From: Didymodactylos carnosus
Lineage: Eukaryota > Rotifera > Eurotatoria > Philodinida > Philodinidae
Length of the DNA stretch: 64,000 bases
Assembly: GCA_905250885.1 (NCBI GenBank)
Contig: CAJNOQ010000004.1
Span: 62,001-126,000 of the forward strand
Direction of reading: 5' to 3'
Below are positions 39,801 through 51,880 of this stretch, piece by piece. Each line of letters begins with the position of its first letter. Position 1 is the first letter of the stretch. Both the position numbers and the translations under genes were made by a program. The notes beneath the pieces are model-generated. The model made no database searches. It was not told where the DNA came from and saw only the letters and a program-made list of their open reading frames with translations.

Positions 39801-41366
39801 TGGACATACGACGTTTGTACAGTATTTTGTATGTACTTGTTGTTTATTTATGTTATTTTTTTTTTTCGCCTGCTAATAAAAGATTGGGCTCACTCTCTCC
39901 TCATTTCCATTCTTGATACATATTTGAAATAAAGAATTTTCATATAAATCTTATTTCGATTGCTGAGTTTTTGTCAGCATATTTATAAGCTTTTTTTTGT
40001 GATGGTATTTTTATACTAAAAGTTTGTTATTGCTAGAATTCTAAATAAAAAGAAAGCAACTGGTCAACTCATAATAATAACGATTGGTTAAATGAAAAGA
40101 AATAAATTCTCCTATTTTCAACCATGCATTACGTTTGGTATTTATTAATGTTAAGAAAAGCTGAAAATCTTAGTTATAAGAAAAAATTTTTTTTCAAATA
40201 TATAGTCTTTATTTGGGGAGAATGTTCAAGAATGGAAAATATGAGAAAAAAGCCCAATCCTGTATTCTTTGAATTTTTGTAATTGAAAGCTAATTATAAT
40301 GCATACAGTCATATGAGACATAGGAACTATTGAAAAAAATATTCATGATAAGTGATAACTCAGATATTCTATTTCTTTTGATATAAAAGAACATGGTCGA
40401 GAATTATGATATGTGAAAGTGATCAGACTTTCGGATTAGGAGAAGAAATTTTAACACTATTAGATTTTTGTGAATTTTTGTTTCGCCAAAAATTTGTTGA
40501 ACCTTTTTGATGAGTGTAACAAATATCCAAGCCAATATTAAAAAATTAATTTGAATAAATTTAATATGATACTTTGTTTAAACTAGTTCGAATTAATTTC
40601 AACAGTTCCAATGGGTAGACATGTACACAACACATAAAAAAGTTTTAATCTTGACAAAATCTATAAATGAAACAAGTAAATTTTCTCCATTCTTATTCGA
40701 ATTTAATTTATGATACCAATAATTTGTAACTCTAACCACTGTGCTCTCCCATTTCAAATTCAGGTTGTCAATTCAAAGGCTAATTATGTAAGATAAATAA
40801 ATTTAGCCGTTTTTCATGAAATATAGCGTTCAATAGTCATTCTGTCTTGTCAAAATAAATTTCATTTTGGAATTCGACTACATTGATTTGAATCGTTTTG
40901 TTTTTCGAGGCTATTTACTTCACTATCTTACTAATCTCAATCTTATTTATGTGGCATGCTCCAAAGTACTCATTATTCGATAATTTTAATTTTATTAGAA
41001 ATCAACGAACAGATCTAGTTCACTGGATTTTGATCGAGAAGAGATGATTAATTGAAGTTTTTACTCACATAGATCGTTGTGACGACAAATAGTCTTTCTT
41101 TTAAATTCGAAATTTAAAAATGCACACCTAACTGTGTATATATATCAACAGTGTTTTAATTTTCAGATATATATTCAACGAGAGTATTTAGGTTTTCTTT
41201 GTTCCTATATAAAAATAGAAAAAAGTTTTAATGTAAAAGAGATTCTCAATAATTCTTTATTATTGTTGAAACACTTCAAATGTAAGTTTAAATTTTGATA
41301 ACATCTAGCTTTTGTTTTTTGATAATTGATTCGTTTTTTGGATTATTTTTAAGATATAATAAAACA
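39801..41366. other. Intergenic spacer
   Basis: ISY1 3' UTR followed by AT-rich DNA up to the MTERF3 start. A tRNA-like A-box appears on the minus strand near 40740-40765 but does not fold into a tRNA. Nothing else recognised. Confidence 0.45.
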
Positions 41367-43067
41367 ATGTTTCGACGAATATCTCCTCTATTTGGTATTC
41401 GATTTATTTCGCATTTAAAAATTCCTCGAACATGTTCATTACACAGTAGTGCTCATACAGATATTGGTTATTTTGAAAATGTAGTTAAAACACTATTAGA
41501 CAAAAGAACACAGCCAATATCAAAAGATACTACTACTGATGATAATCATGGAAATAAAGAACAAAGAAAATATTATAATAAAAAACAAAATAAATCTTAT
41601 GATCAACAGAAAACACCACAATATTTTCCGACAAAACAGAAAAGTATACCATCATTGTCGTCAAAGTTTACATCTAATAATAAAATGTATGCAAATAAAC
41701 GGGATGATCAAAATAAACAGCAATATGGAAAAGAATGGGCCAATGATAATTATGTAACGAATAAATCGCGAACATCAACATACAATAAGAAAAAACGGAT
41801 AAATCAAAAAAATGACAATGATAACGATGACATTGATAGAATACAAACGTCAAAATTTAATGCAAAAGAAATTAATCGACAGTTTCATGTAAAAGAAGAA
41901 AAAAGTGATAGATTTGAAAATAAAAAAAATGATTTAACATCAACTGAAGTAGAAACAAAAGTATCTTTAAACACAACAATATCAACATCAGTAAATCGTT
42001 CAAAAGAGTTAGATATTGTATTTTCAAATAAACAAGATGAAGAAGAATACAAGTAAGAAGATGTTATGGTACATTAAAGAATTCAACAATGAATATCTAT
42101 ATATTTTGAATTTAGAGAGTCGATTCCACTTGAAGTTCTTGTTCAACCTAATTTACGTCATTTATATACTGATGAACAAAAACTACATGAATTAATTGAA
42201 CAATATATTCGTGAAATGCGTCCTGTTCTACGTCCATTTACATTTGATTTAGCTTATTTAATAAATGAATCAGAAACATTAAAACGTTTTGTTGAAATGG
42301 GTGTTGATGTCTATCGTTGGAATAAACCACATGCTAAAACAAAATATGTTCTTACACTCGATTTTGAACGTGATTGTTTAAAACATATTATTTTTTTACA
42401 TGATATGGGTATTCAAGATAATGTTTTGGCACAATTTCTATCGTATAATCCATGGATATTTAATGAGAACATTGATGATTTAAAAACAAGAATTAATTAT
42501 CTTGAAAGTAAACAATTTAAACCAAATATGATTCAACATATTATCTCCAAAGAACCCTATTGGCTTAATTTGAGTACAAAAATGGTAGATAGTAAATTAT
42601 GTTGGTTTCAAAAAAAATTTTACTTATCAGCCGATGAAATACGAACAATAGTTTGTAAAACGCCAAAATTAATCACATTATCATTACAAGATATTAGTAA
42701 CACTCATTTTAATATGAAAGAACTTTTAAATTTTAGTGAACAACATTTAAAAGAACTTCTTGTTAAATATCCAAAATTGTATCAATATGATTTTAAATTG
42801 ATTGAATTAAATTTTGATTTTTTATTTAATGAAATGAATATGAAACATGAACGACTTCTAGAATATCCGCCTGTACTCAAACAATCATTTCAATGTTTAA
42901 GATCACGTTGTTTATATTTAAAATCAATTAAACGTGATCAATTTGATCCATCAAAACCAAATTTTGTATCATTGAAAGCTCTTTGTTTAGATACTCATGA
43001 ACTATTTTGTACACAAGTGACGAAAACAAGTGTTAAAGAATATCTCGAATTTTGTAAAACGATATGA
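41367..43067 (+). CDS. MTERF3: MTERF3-like mitochondrial transcription/ribosome-assembly factor
   Basis: Two exons, 41367-42052 and 42116-43067, give 545 residues; human MTERF3 has 417. The excess is an N-terminal Lys/Asn/Gln-rich low-complexity stretch after a basic, hydroxylated start (MFRRISPLFGIRFISHLK) that looks like a mitochondrial presequence. The C-terminal half carries the mTERF helical repeats: SETLKRFVEMGVDVYRW, FLHDMGIQDNVLAQFLSYNP, DLKTRINYLESKQF and YDPSKP-like FDPSKPNFVSLKALC, all aligning with MTERF3. In animals this protein binds mitochondrial DNA near the promoter, restrains transcription and is needed for mitoribosome assembly. I chose the ATG at 41367 over one at 41295 because it gives the presequence-like N-terminus. 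Confidence 0.9.
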
Positions 43068-43422
43068 GAGTGAGGATGTATATATTTTTATTTTTATTTT
43101 TTATTGTTGTTATTTTTTTGTTTAAATGAAAGATATTCATTTGATAAAAAAGCAATTTCTCACTTAAAATAAACGAAAGAAAAATGGATGATCATCCGTT
43201 ATAACTACAAACTTTATCGTTCACAATGTCTTTGAAAATTAATTGCTTTTTATTGTTTCCTTTTGGTCACTTCAATGTTGAGACTTTCGCTGACAAATAA
43301 TATCTTTCAAACTTTATCACAGTATCGTCAAAATCTCTTCAACGACATCGTTTATCTGTTCGTTGAAACTCTTTTGTTTTAGATCCTTGAGTCAGAAAAA
43401 TCATTTTGACTAATTTTAAATA
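43068..43422. other. Short spacer before the CPSF1 pseudogene
   Basis: Carries the MTERF3 3' UTR. No other feature seen. Confidence 0.4.
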
Positions 43423-45350
43423 ATGTTTTCAATATTTAAAACATACCATCCACCAACTGGAATAGAAAATGTTGTATCAGCATATTTTTTATCACCTTAT
43501 GAAAAAAATAGTCTATTATTGAGTGGAAACTAATTATATGTCTACCATCTTGTACCATACACAATCACAAGTGATCAAGTTAGTGAACCGATCAATTATA
43601 CATCAAATGATACTGCTGATGTTTATCAACCACCATCTAGTCAAAAATCACAACATTTAAAATTGTGATCAAATATTTGTACGATAACACCATGTTGTTT
43701 TGATTTAACAATGGTCAAAGATGCATTATTTATCTCATTTATGGATGGAAATTATCCCTCATCAAATTTGATACCAGTATTCATGATCTAAAAACTCCAT
43801 CCATGCACTATTTTGAGGATGAACTACAAAAAGAAGGTTAATAATATAATTTTTTATTAATTTAAGAGTTGTTCTAGATGTGAGATATGCTGTAATGTTA
43901 ATATATAATTGTAAATTATTCATTATACCATTTTTTAACAATCAAAATACAATGAAAGAAATTACATTAATAAATGGAATTCTATCAAAAAGTTCAATGT
44001 TGAGTACGAGTAAGTACCTCGTTACATAGAGATATTCACAGTTATTTATCGATTATTTTTCTCTTAGATATTGGATCTAATATGACTACTCGTTACTCAT
44101 CATTACCATCTTATATTGTTCATTTGAAGAAACTTGATCCATCGTTATCTGGTCAAATCATTGGTTTGCAATTTTTACACGGTTACTGTGAGCCAACATT
44201 ATTTATTCTTATGTGAAACAAATCGCACATGCGTTTGGTCGTATGGCTCTAAAAAAAGATACATGTTGTAGTGTAGCATTGTCCATCAATGTAGAACAAA
44301 AATCAAAGTTTAGTATTTGGACTATTGATAAATTACCGTTTGATTGTTTGACATGTATGCCTCTACCAGAACCGATTGGTGGTACCATTATCATTGCTGT
44401 ATTATTATTACGTTATCACGAGTCAACAATTCACGAAACGTCAGTAGTCACAACGACGAATGGATTAATGAACACATCATCGAATGATGTTAACACTATC
44501 ACTACACCAGACAATGGAACATCAGATCATCAACTCGATGATGACATGTTGACATATGGTAATAATAAAGTGAAAACTCTCAAAACAATTGATAATCATA
44601 CCGATGATCCGTATACAAACGTGTAATACAAGAGTCAGATGATAATGATGATGATATTGTCAATAATCAATATGATACGAATTATTCCAACGCGAAGAAA
44701 CCGTCGATTTTTACATTTGATTTTTGTGGTAGTATAATTAACGTTGGTTCTTATGGTAATAGTATTTGTGGTGAATCATCAGATTTCAATCAACAAGATG
44801 AAAATACATTTCACCAGAATTCATTATCATCACATCTGTATTTGGTGATAGCATCAGATCACGGTAAAAATGGTTCTATATCAGTATTACAACAAACATT
44901 AAAACACCATGTTATTACTCCTCAATATTTGTTGGGCAGTGTTGATTTATGGACGGTTTATTCTACAACAATAGATGCCTATCTAATTATAAATGAAACA
45001 ACAACATTAATACTACAAACAGGTACTGACATATCCAAATTAGAACAAGATGGTTTTCTGGCACATGAACAATGTCTCTGTCGATAATATGATTTTCATT
45101 TTTCATTCAGAGCGTGTAAAACATGACGAAATAACTGGAAAATTCACAAAAAAGTATACTCGATGGTGTATATTATAGAGCTATTTTGATTTAAGTGTTT
45201 TTGAACGTAATGAATTGTTAAATCGACTGGAAATGACGTCGGATCAAGTAAAGTTCGCTCGAAAAGCTCTTTGACCACAGTTTGTTTATCTTTTCTTTTA
45301 GCTTCATGAGGATTTGATCGATATACTTCGAGCAATGACATTGTTCTAAT
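43423..45350 (+). pseudogene. CPSF1: CPSF1 (CPSF160) pseudogene, internally deleted, introns retained
   Basis: From the ATG at 43423 the translation starts like CPSF1 (KTYHPPTGIENVVSAYF versus QAHPPTGLEF). Homology continues in pieces with stops and frame changes: [83 protein letters not shown] and DHGKNGSISVLQQTLK. The last clear N-terminal-half block ends near 45087. From about 45185 a short stretch (FDLSVFERNELLNRLEMTSD, then EDLIDILRAMTLF) resembles the extreme C-terminus, so most of the middle and C-terminal half is missing. GT...AG introns remain, for example near 44010-44068 and 45280-45301, so this is a decayed DNA duplicate, not a retrocopy. The functional protein is the large RNA-binding scaffold of the mRNA cleavage/polyadenylation complex. 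An intact gene should exist elsewhere. Confidence 0.88.
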
Positions 45351-45958
45351 TTATATGTGATTTTCTTCTTATCATCTGTAGCAATTTTTTTTTATTATTG
45401 TACATAGTTTTTATTCATTAGCTATTGTAGCAACATTCTATTCTTGTTGTTCTTTTTTTTACATTCTTTCGTTGTTACCACGGTGTAAAACGTGGCCAGC
45501 AAGCTTTTTGTATCCTTGGAGTTTGAAATGATAATGAATTTGAAGAATTCTACATCCTCCCACCCTTCACCCCACAGAATAGAATGGCTGGTAAAGCGGA
45601 TACCTCAGCTAGATTAAGTTTATTCTGATCATTTGTGAGAAAAAGATGAAGTACCTAGAATCGGACAGTTTTCTCCTGCCTGTCCATGAATTGTTCATAA
45701 TATCTTTTATACGATTCTCTATAACTATTGTAACTGTAGAAGAGTTTAAACTATTTGCTGGCTAAACTTAGAATGATCTCATCTCTGTTGTTATTCGCTT
45801 CGTTTTTCGCATAACCGCAACAAAGACTAGTAAAATGAGACAACTAACCCTTTTTATGGTTGATGAATTTTTTTGTGTTATTGATCTAGTAAACTGATGA
45901 CAAAAATAATAATTTGCATATCTAAGAAATCTTAATATATCATTTATAGATTTCCATT
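45351..45958. other. Spacer upstream of the ATP23-like gene
   Basis: AT-rich, with a slightly GC-richer patch near 45540-45620. No gene recognised. It should carry the promoter of the ATP23-like gene. Confidence 0.4.
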
Positions 45959-46855
45959 ATGGTATTTGAAAATTTATTTTCAAGAAAACCAAAAACTCCG
46001 ATTACCACTATACCTTCAACAGTTCAACAACCATCATCACTTGATACAGATAAAAATAAACAGCGCGATGAAGAAGAAAAGCTCTATACTAATTCAACAA
46101 AAAACTTTGATACAACATTAAGCGAAGATTATGGTTATTTCTTCTTTCCCGAACGATTTGGAAAAATTCATCCCATCACTATCACAGAACGTCTGTTTTC
46201 ACTTACACTATCACGTGAACATATTCGAAAAGTGTTTTGTCGTGAACATGTTTTAGCAGCAATTGAAAATGATCCATTAGTTAAAACGTTAACGAATGCT
46301 TTGGAAGATCATGGTTGTAAAATTGATTTATCTCGACATATTATTTGTGAATATTGTGATCCAGAGATGCCTGGTGGATTTGATCCCACTACAAATCAAA
46401 TTATCGTATGTTATAATCAACAAAGAAAAACCAATGAATGTTTAATTAACGGTCTAGTACAAGCATTTGATTATTGTCGAGCTAAATATAATTTTCATGA
46501 TATGAAACATTTTGGTTGTAGTCTTATACGTTCGATTAATTTTACATCATGTGGATTTATCAAAGGCACATATTCGTCTTATAAAATTAAAGATGAATAT
46601 GAAAAATGTGTATTTAATGAATCGGTGTTGAGACTAAGAGAATTGCGTGCAGTAGAAAAACGAGAAGCAGAAAATATTATCAAAGAAGTTTATACGCCAT
46701 GCAGAAATGACTTAGAACCATTTGGACGAATACCAAAATTAACGGCTAAATATGAATTCATACACAATGATTATCAACGAATGAGAAAATATTTTCCACA
46801 TGAAGCAATTAAAAATCCACTGGCTACAAAAGCGTCTAGTAAAAAAGAAAAATAG
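45959..46855 (+). CDS. ATP23-family protein lacking the HExxH protease motif
   Basis: Single exon, 298 residues, uninterrupted. Homology to the ATP23 (XRCC6BP1) inner-membrane metallopeptidase runs from about residue 105 to the end: HIICEYCDPEMPGGFDPTTN matches HFSCEDCNGNVSGGFDASTS, QIIVCYNQ matches QIVLCQNN, AFDYCRAKYNF matches AFDHCRAHVDW, and PCRNDLEPFGRIPKL matches SCFNDHEPFGRIPHN. At the active site, where relatives have THELIHAFD, this protein has INGLVQAFD (residues 163-171). Both zinc-binding histidines and the catalytic glutamate are replaced. Cysteines are kept. A polar extension of ~60 residues precedes the domain. Yeast Atp23 has both a protease role (processing of Atp6) and a protease-independent role in F1Fo assembly, so a pseudoprotease with an assembly role is plausible but unproven. 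Lack of introns, unlike its neighbours, fits a retrocopy origin. Confidence 0.88.
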   Translation: MVFENLFSRKPKTPITTIPSTVQQPSSLDTDKNKQRDEEEKLYTNSTKNFDTTLSEDYGYFFFPERFGKIHPITITERLFSLTLSREHIRKVFCREHVLAAIENDPLVKTLTNALEDHGCKIDLSRHIICEYCDPEMPGGFDPTTNQIIVCYNQQRKTNECLINGLVQAFDYCRAKYNFHDMKHFGCSLIRSINFTSCGFIKGTYSSYKIKDEYEKCVFNESVLRLRELRAVEKREAENIIKEVYTPCRNDLEPFGRIPKLTAKYEFIHNDYQRMRKYFPHEAIKNPLATKASSKKEK

Positions 46856-47466
46856 TAATGACTTAGTTTTTTATTTGTACTTTTTTCTTTACGTGTGTCC
46901 TTTTTTTAAAAAAAATTCCTACTCGTGTGAACAAAACAATTCTTTTTGTAGACTTTTTTCATTCTAGGAGCTCGAAGATGCGTGGTTTTGTTGAATAGGA
47001 AATAAATTATTATATTTGATTTACAAAATAGAAGGAATTATTTGATACAAAATTTTCCAACTAAGCTGCTTTAACTAAATTTCTAATAATCGATGTATTA
47101 CATCGGCGCGTTTAAAGTCTTAGTTTTCTTGCAGTGACAACCGCAGATCTCTAGCTATCTCCTACCAAAAGTTATCCAAAAAATGACCACAGCAACTTAG
47201 TTTCTTATACAAACAATGTTATGATAGTTTCTTGATTAAAAATGTGTATATCTTTAGTATATCGTTTGCTATTTTTGATGCTCGATCATTAACCACAGCT
47301 AGAGTTGTAGTTACGAATGTCAAACCATAGTCTCTATAAAAAGATTTTATCATTTCTGTGTAATCAATTTTCAATGCTATAATAATATTTTGTAATTTAT
47401 CAAACAAAACAATTTTGAATATTCAAATATTACCAAAATTATGATGACAAACTCATTATTATCTAC
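46856..47466. other. Spacer with a fragment of the adjacent foldback family
   Basis: Mostly featureless. About 47137-47200 resembles an arm of the foldback element that follows (shared ACCGCAG, then CTATC and CAAAAGTTATCCAAAAAAT), so an older, shorter copy seems present. Confidence 0.5.
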
Positions 47467-48391
47467 TTAGGGCATACCAAAAGTACGGGCAGTGACACTT
47501 TAGTACCGTATAGCAGGCTTAAAGTAACTTTCGTCTATATAATCTGATACAGAAAAAAAAGCTGTCTTCCTATGCTATTTGATCGTACTTCAACTAATAT
47601 CATAATATTAAATTATCTCTAAAAACCTATTTCGGCTGGTTATGTGCCGATTGTATTCATACTAATTTTGAAAAAATACGAGTAAGTATTTTTTGAATAA
47701 CTTTTGATAGAAGCGAGATAGAGAGCTGCGGTTTTCACCGTTGGAAGGAGGAGATGAAGACGCATCGAATCATATATTATAGGTTTTCTTCATCTGTTTC
47801 TTGTAAGGTTTTCAATTGGCCTTTTTAAGAACAAACATATTTGATAAGTTGTTTACAGTGAATTTTCAATTATCAAGTGTAAATTCAACCCACTAATCGA
47901 AGATCTACAAAGTGCGGAAGGTTGAGATGAATAGTATGCATTTTAGTCGAGCTTCTAATAGAATTTTCTAGCAAAATCTGTGAAAAAAGCTCACTTTTGT
48001 GCTTTTTCCTTTTTCATAAAAAAAAACATTTTTCCGACACTTAGAAAATTGAACAAAAATACTTCAGAAATCAATTTTAGAAAAGCCTATAATATATGAT
48101 TCGATGCATCTTCATTTCCTCTTTCCAACGGTGAACACCGCAGCTCTCTATCTTATTTCTATCAAAAGTTATTCAAAAAATACTCACTAGCATTCATGGA
48201 ATCGTGACAGATGCAAACAAAACAGATCTTATCAAAATTTTATTATTCTTATAAATATTAGTTGAAGTATGATCAAATAGCATAGAAAAATAGAGCATTC
48301 TTTTCTCTATCAGATTGCATAGAAAGAAAATTTCTTGAAGCTTAATATACAGTCTTAAAGTGTCACTGCGCATACTTTTGGTATGCTCTAA
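47467..48391. mobile_element. 925-bp foldback DNA element with ~320-bp arms
   Basis: The left end TTAGGGCATACCAAAAGTA and the inverted right end TTAGAGCATACCAAAAGTA define the termini. The arms share CAGTGACACTTTA, CTATGCTATTTGATC, TACTTCAACTAATAT, AGTATTTTTTGAATAACTTT and GCATCGAATCATATATTATA across about 320 bp at perhaps 75-80% identity. The centre (about 47800-48065) is unique and non-coding. A TA or TTA duplication is possible at the ends. No transposase is visible, so it is non-autonomous. Superfamily not assigned. Confidence 0.8.
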
Positions 48392-48489
48392 GTAATAGAA
48401 AGAATTACAGATAAGAAAGAATTACATAGACACAATGAGGGAAAAAAAATTCTATATTTGAAAGTCTACTTTAAAATTGAATCTAAATT

Positions 48490-51273
48490 TTATTCTCCAA
48501 TATCAAATTGAAGTCGAACAGAAAAATTTTCTTTAAATATATGCCATGTTTTTGATTTATGTGGATTATCCAATTCTTCTCTTGTCAATAATAGACTAAA
48601 ATAATAAAAAGAAAACATATCTCTAACTGTATCAATATCTCAAAATGAATTCGAACATACGAGTTTTGTTCAATGAATGAAGTGTTTAACCAGAAATAAA
48701 ATGCACATGCATCATAATTTTTTGGAACACGCTGTACGAAACAATAAAAAAATATATATATTCATAACTAAAACTAGCTCAGCTTTTAGATTTTACATAC
48801 TTTATTTGTTGAAAAAAACATAAATTTCACATCACCTTTTAATACTTGTAGATTAATATCAGATATTATTATATCATCATTGGCAACATTATGTTCAATC
48901 TAAACAAATCAATAGTAAAATAAAATAGATCAGATAGGGATGAAAATAAACTTGTTTTCTTTTATATTACTTTGCAAATATTATAATTTTCTGCTTTTTC
49001 CTGAAATGCAAATTTACCAAATACTTCGTCATAGTTTGACACTGTAAACCATAAATCACTACCATCACCATTACCAATGCCTTAAAAAATGTAGTTTATA
49101 ATTACAAAAATAAAGAAAATAATGTTCACATACTAGCAATTGATGTAATAGTAATGGATTTTAATCGTAATAATTGTGGAGGTGGCATTTCATTATTATA
49201 ATTATGTAAAATTTTTTCATAATATCCAACATAACGAGTTTGTGACGGTGTTTCAACACCCTGAAATGTTTTCCCATGTCGTAAATCTGTTCGTGCTTCA
49301 GCAAAAAATTGTAATGCCTCCTGTTTAAAAACAAAGAGAAAATAAATGGCAAAATTTGTTTTTCAACAAATTTTATCTTCTTACTGAAGCTGTCTTACAA
49401 ACACCAGTTTTTAATAATGCCACAGCAATCATTGTTCCTGTACGACCTTTACCACCTTTACAATGAATGGCAATAACATTGTCTGATGACTCTTGGAACC
49501 ATTCAGTAACTGAATTGGCCAGTCGAATTGTATCACTTAAAATAAAAACACGATATTTAATACAGAATGTATATCAAATTTGAATATATTTTACCTTAAT
49601 CTTGGTACATTATGATCATTTATTAGGACACGTTCAACACGATGAAAATAATCCGTTTCGTAACAACGTTCACCTAAAATCAAATTTTTAAAAATGATTA
49701 ATAAATATCAATAATTTTTGAACATTTTTCTTACTACACAAGTTATAGACTTTATAATGTTCACGATGAAATTCATCAAGAAAATGTCCAACATCCTAAA
49801 ACAAATAATTTTCTAATGTTAATTTCTTAAAATAAGCGAACCAGAGTGAAAGTGTCTCAAATCTTTAGCCTCGAACATCTACAGTATAAACAAAATCTAC
49901 ATGAAATATAATGAACTTTTTTTTCCATTTAATCCAAAACTCTGTTGTAATAGCTAAATCAAAATCAGTAGAATCATCTGATTCTTTCTTTTTAATTTTT
50001 AATACGAACAAATTTGACATATCGCAATGTGCTGTAGCAGCTAGTATACGAGTACACATTTTTCGTACTCATGTGAGATAGCGAATCAAAAATCCTGATT
50101 TACCTCAAGCACACACACACACACACACACTCAAGCTAATTGATGATTCTTCTTTTCTTTATGATCCAACACACATTCAAGTTTAGAACTTACAGAAATA
50201 TCATTACGAAAAAAGGCATCTTTTCCTTTACTAGGAAATGACATGGCTATTATTTGTTCTAAATTGGTAATACATGAAATTTTCTTTCACATAGTTATGT
50301 TTTATTGTTTTTTTCTTTCTTCTAATATTCAAAAAATGTTTTACTCACTTGTTACATAACATAAATCTAAATCATATCCATTTCCAACAAATCGTCGTTT
50401 ATTTTGTCCAACTAAATGTCTATTAGCAATTTTGAAATGTTCACGATGACCGAGTATACGTAATGTTCTTATTAAATTAAAAACACGAAAAATTCGGGGT
50501 ACTATAATAAATCTAAAATATATATTAAAGATTAAACACCATACTGAATTAATCATAGGAACACTTACTTCAATATGTGTCCGTTTCTCAATTGTGCTTC
50601 CAATGCCACTAAAACAATATTTACTATAAGACCAACACTGATAACAAGAAGATCAAGTATTTCTAATTTTTTTTGAAAAAATTCTCGTCTAAATAAATAA
50701 TAAACATGTTAATCTTAGTATAAGTAATGGAAAAAATGAGTGGTTTAATTACCCTTGAGCTGTAATACGTATAAATATATCCATCATGAATATTATTGAT
50801 AAACATAAACTTACCCAATCTAGTACTGTAGTAGACTCTTAAAAATTAGAATAACATCGAATAGTTGATGAATGTATAATATATTTCTAATTTACGTACT
50901 TTTTTGAAAGCCTTTAGTAACTGTAATGATAATTATAATAATATCAGCCAAAAATAATACTGCAATGATTAATCGAAAAATAATACTTTCAATCATTCGA
51001 CGTAATTTATATTGAAATTTTCTAATTAAAAATAGAGATTATATATCATTTTATTATTGAAAAAAAGACAATTACGTTTTGTTGTACCTACTGGAAGGGT
51101 GTTTCGACAACTGGTTTTAGATCATCAACTGCTAATCGGCTGAAAATGAAAATAAAACTATTCATGATAATGAATAGAAATAAATAAGATCAAGCATACG
51201 TTTTATTGAAATCAATTTGTGTATGAACTGGATCCATATCAGGAACTTGTCTTTTGTACATAGGATTATCCAT
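48490..51273 (-). CDS. TPTE: Voltage-sensing phosphoinositide phosphatase (VSP/TPTE family)
   Basis: About 13 short exons from the ATG at 51273 to the stop at 48490. The N-terminal half has a four-helix voltage sensor: S1 near 50900-51030, S2 near 50765-50830, S3 near 50580-50690, and an S4 with spaced arginines (PRIFRVFNLIRTLRILGH). The conserved linker FKIANRHLVGQNKRRFVGNG and GYDLDLCYVT follow. The PTEN-like phosphatase domain has CX5R loop HCKGGKGRTGTM (49441-49480), identical to the Ci-VSP active site, and TFQGVETPSQTRYV. A C2 domain ends ACAFYFWLNTSFIEQN. VSPs sit in the plasma membrane and dephosphorylate PI(4,5)P2 and PI(3,4,5)P3 on depolarisation. Catalytic and gating residues are present, so an active, voltage-controlled enzyme is expected. 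One intron carries a (CA)n run. Confidence 0.92.
50110..50130. repeat. (CA)n microsatellite in a VSP intron
   Basis: About ten CA units inside the intron between the S4-linker exons and the phosphatase-domain exons. Confidence 0.9.
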
Positions 51274-51880
51274 CTTGTGTTTAATGAATCCTCTCTTCTT
51301 TTTTTTTTTAGAATAAAACCGATATTTCTGCAAGAAAATAGCATTCAACTACATAATCTGTTGAAATCAAAACAGTCATGTTTTGAACATAACAACAATA
51401 AAAAAAATTTGAATACAAAAAGAAACATAACACATTTATTATTGTCCAACATAAAATTTGATATCAGCGTGTTTCGACGAATACAGACAATACCTGACAG
51501 ACAATAAAGGACAAAAAAATGCATTACTGTGGAAAAAAATGAGAATGGAATTGATCTAATAATACTAGAACATATTTGAACAAATAGGTATCACTTAAAC
51601 AATATCATGAAAAATATCGTGTGATTTTTTTTGATAGATATCGAAACTAAAGTCAATCTTCGAGCCATATATTTTTTAGATATTTGATTTACGCTTTTTC
51701 TTATCAGACAAACATAGAGAACATTTGTCTTGATCAAATATTTTTCATAACAAGACAAATTATAAATATGAGATACTACAAAAGTTTAAGAAAATAAATT
51801 TTCCTATTATTGCATTTGAACGTGCATATACAACAGTGAAAAAAAAAGTGAGCTAGAATAAAAAAATAAATAGAACATAT
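51274..51880. other. Spacer between VSP and the mitochondrial carrier gene
   Basis: Should hold the VSP promoter and the carrier 3' UTR. Nothing else recognised; an overlapping open frame at 51217-51507 is a shadow. Confidence 0.45.

Noticed and set aside
40735-40790. Minus-strand tRNA-like A-box (GCACAGTGGTTAGAG) with a weak B-box-like TTCGAAT downstream
   Set aside because: D-arm and acceptor stems do not pair and no anticodon stem forms. At most an old tRNA-derived fragment; may be chance.
45144-45341. Minus-strand 65-codon frame
   Set aside because: It is the antisense shadow of the C-terminal CPSF1 remnant.
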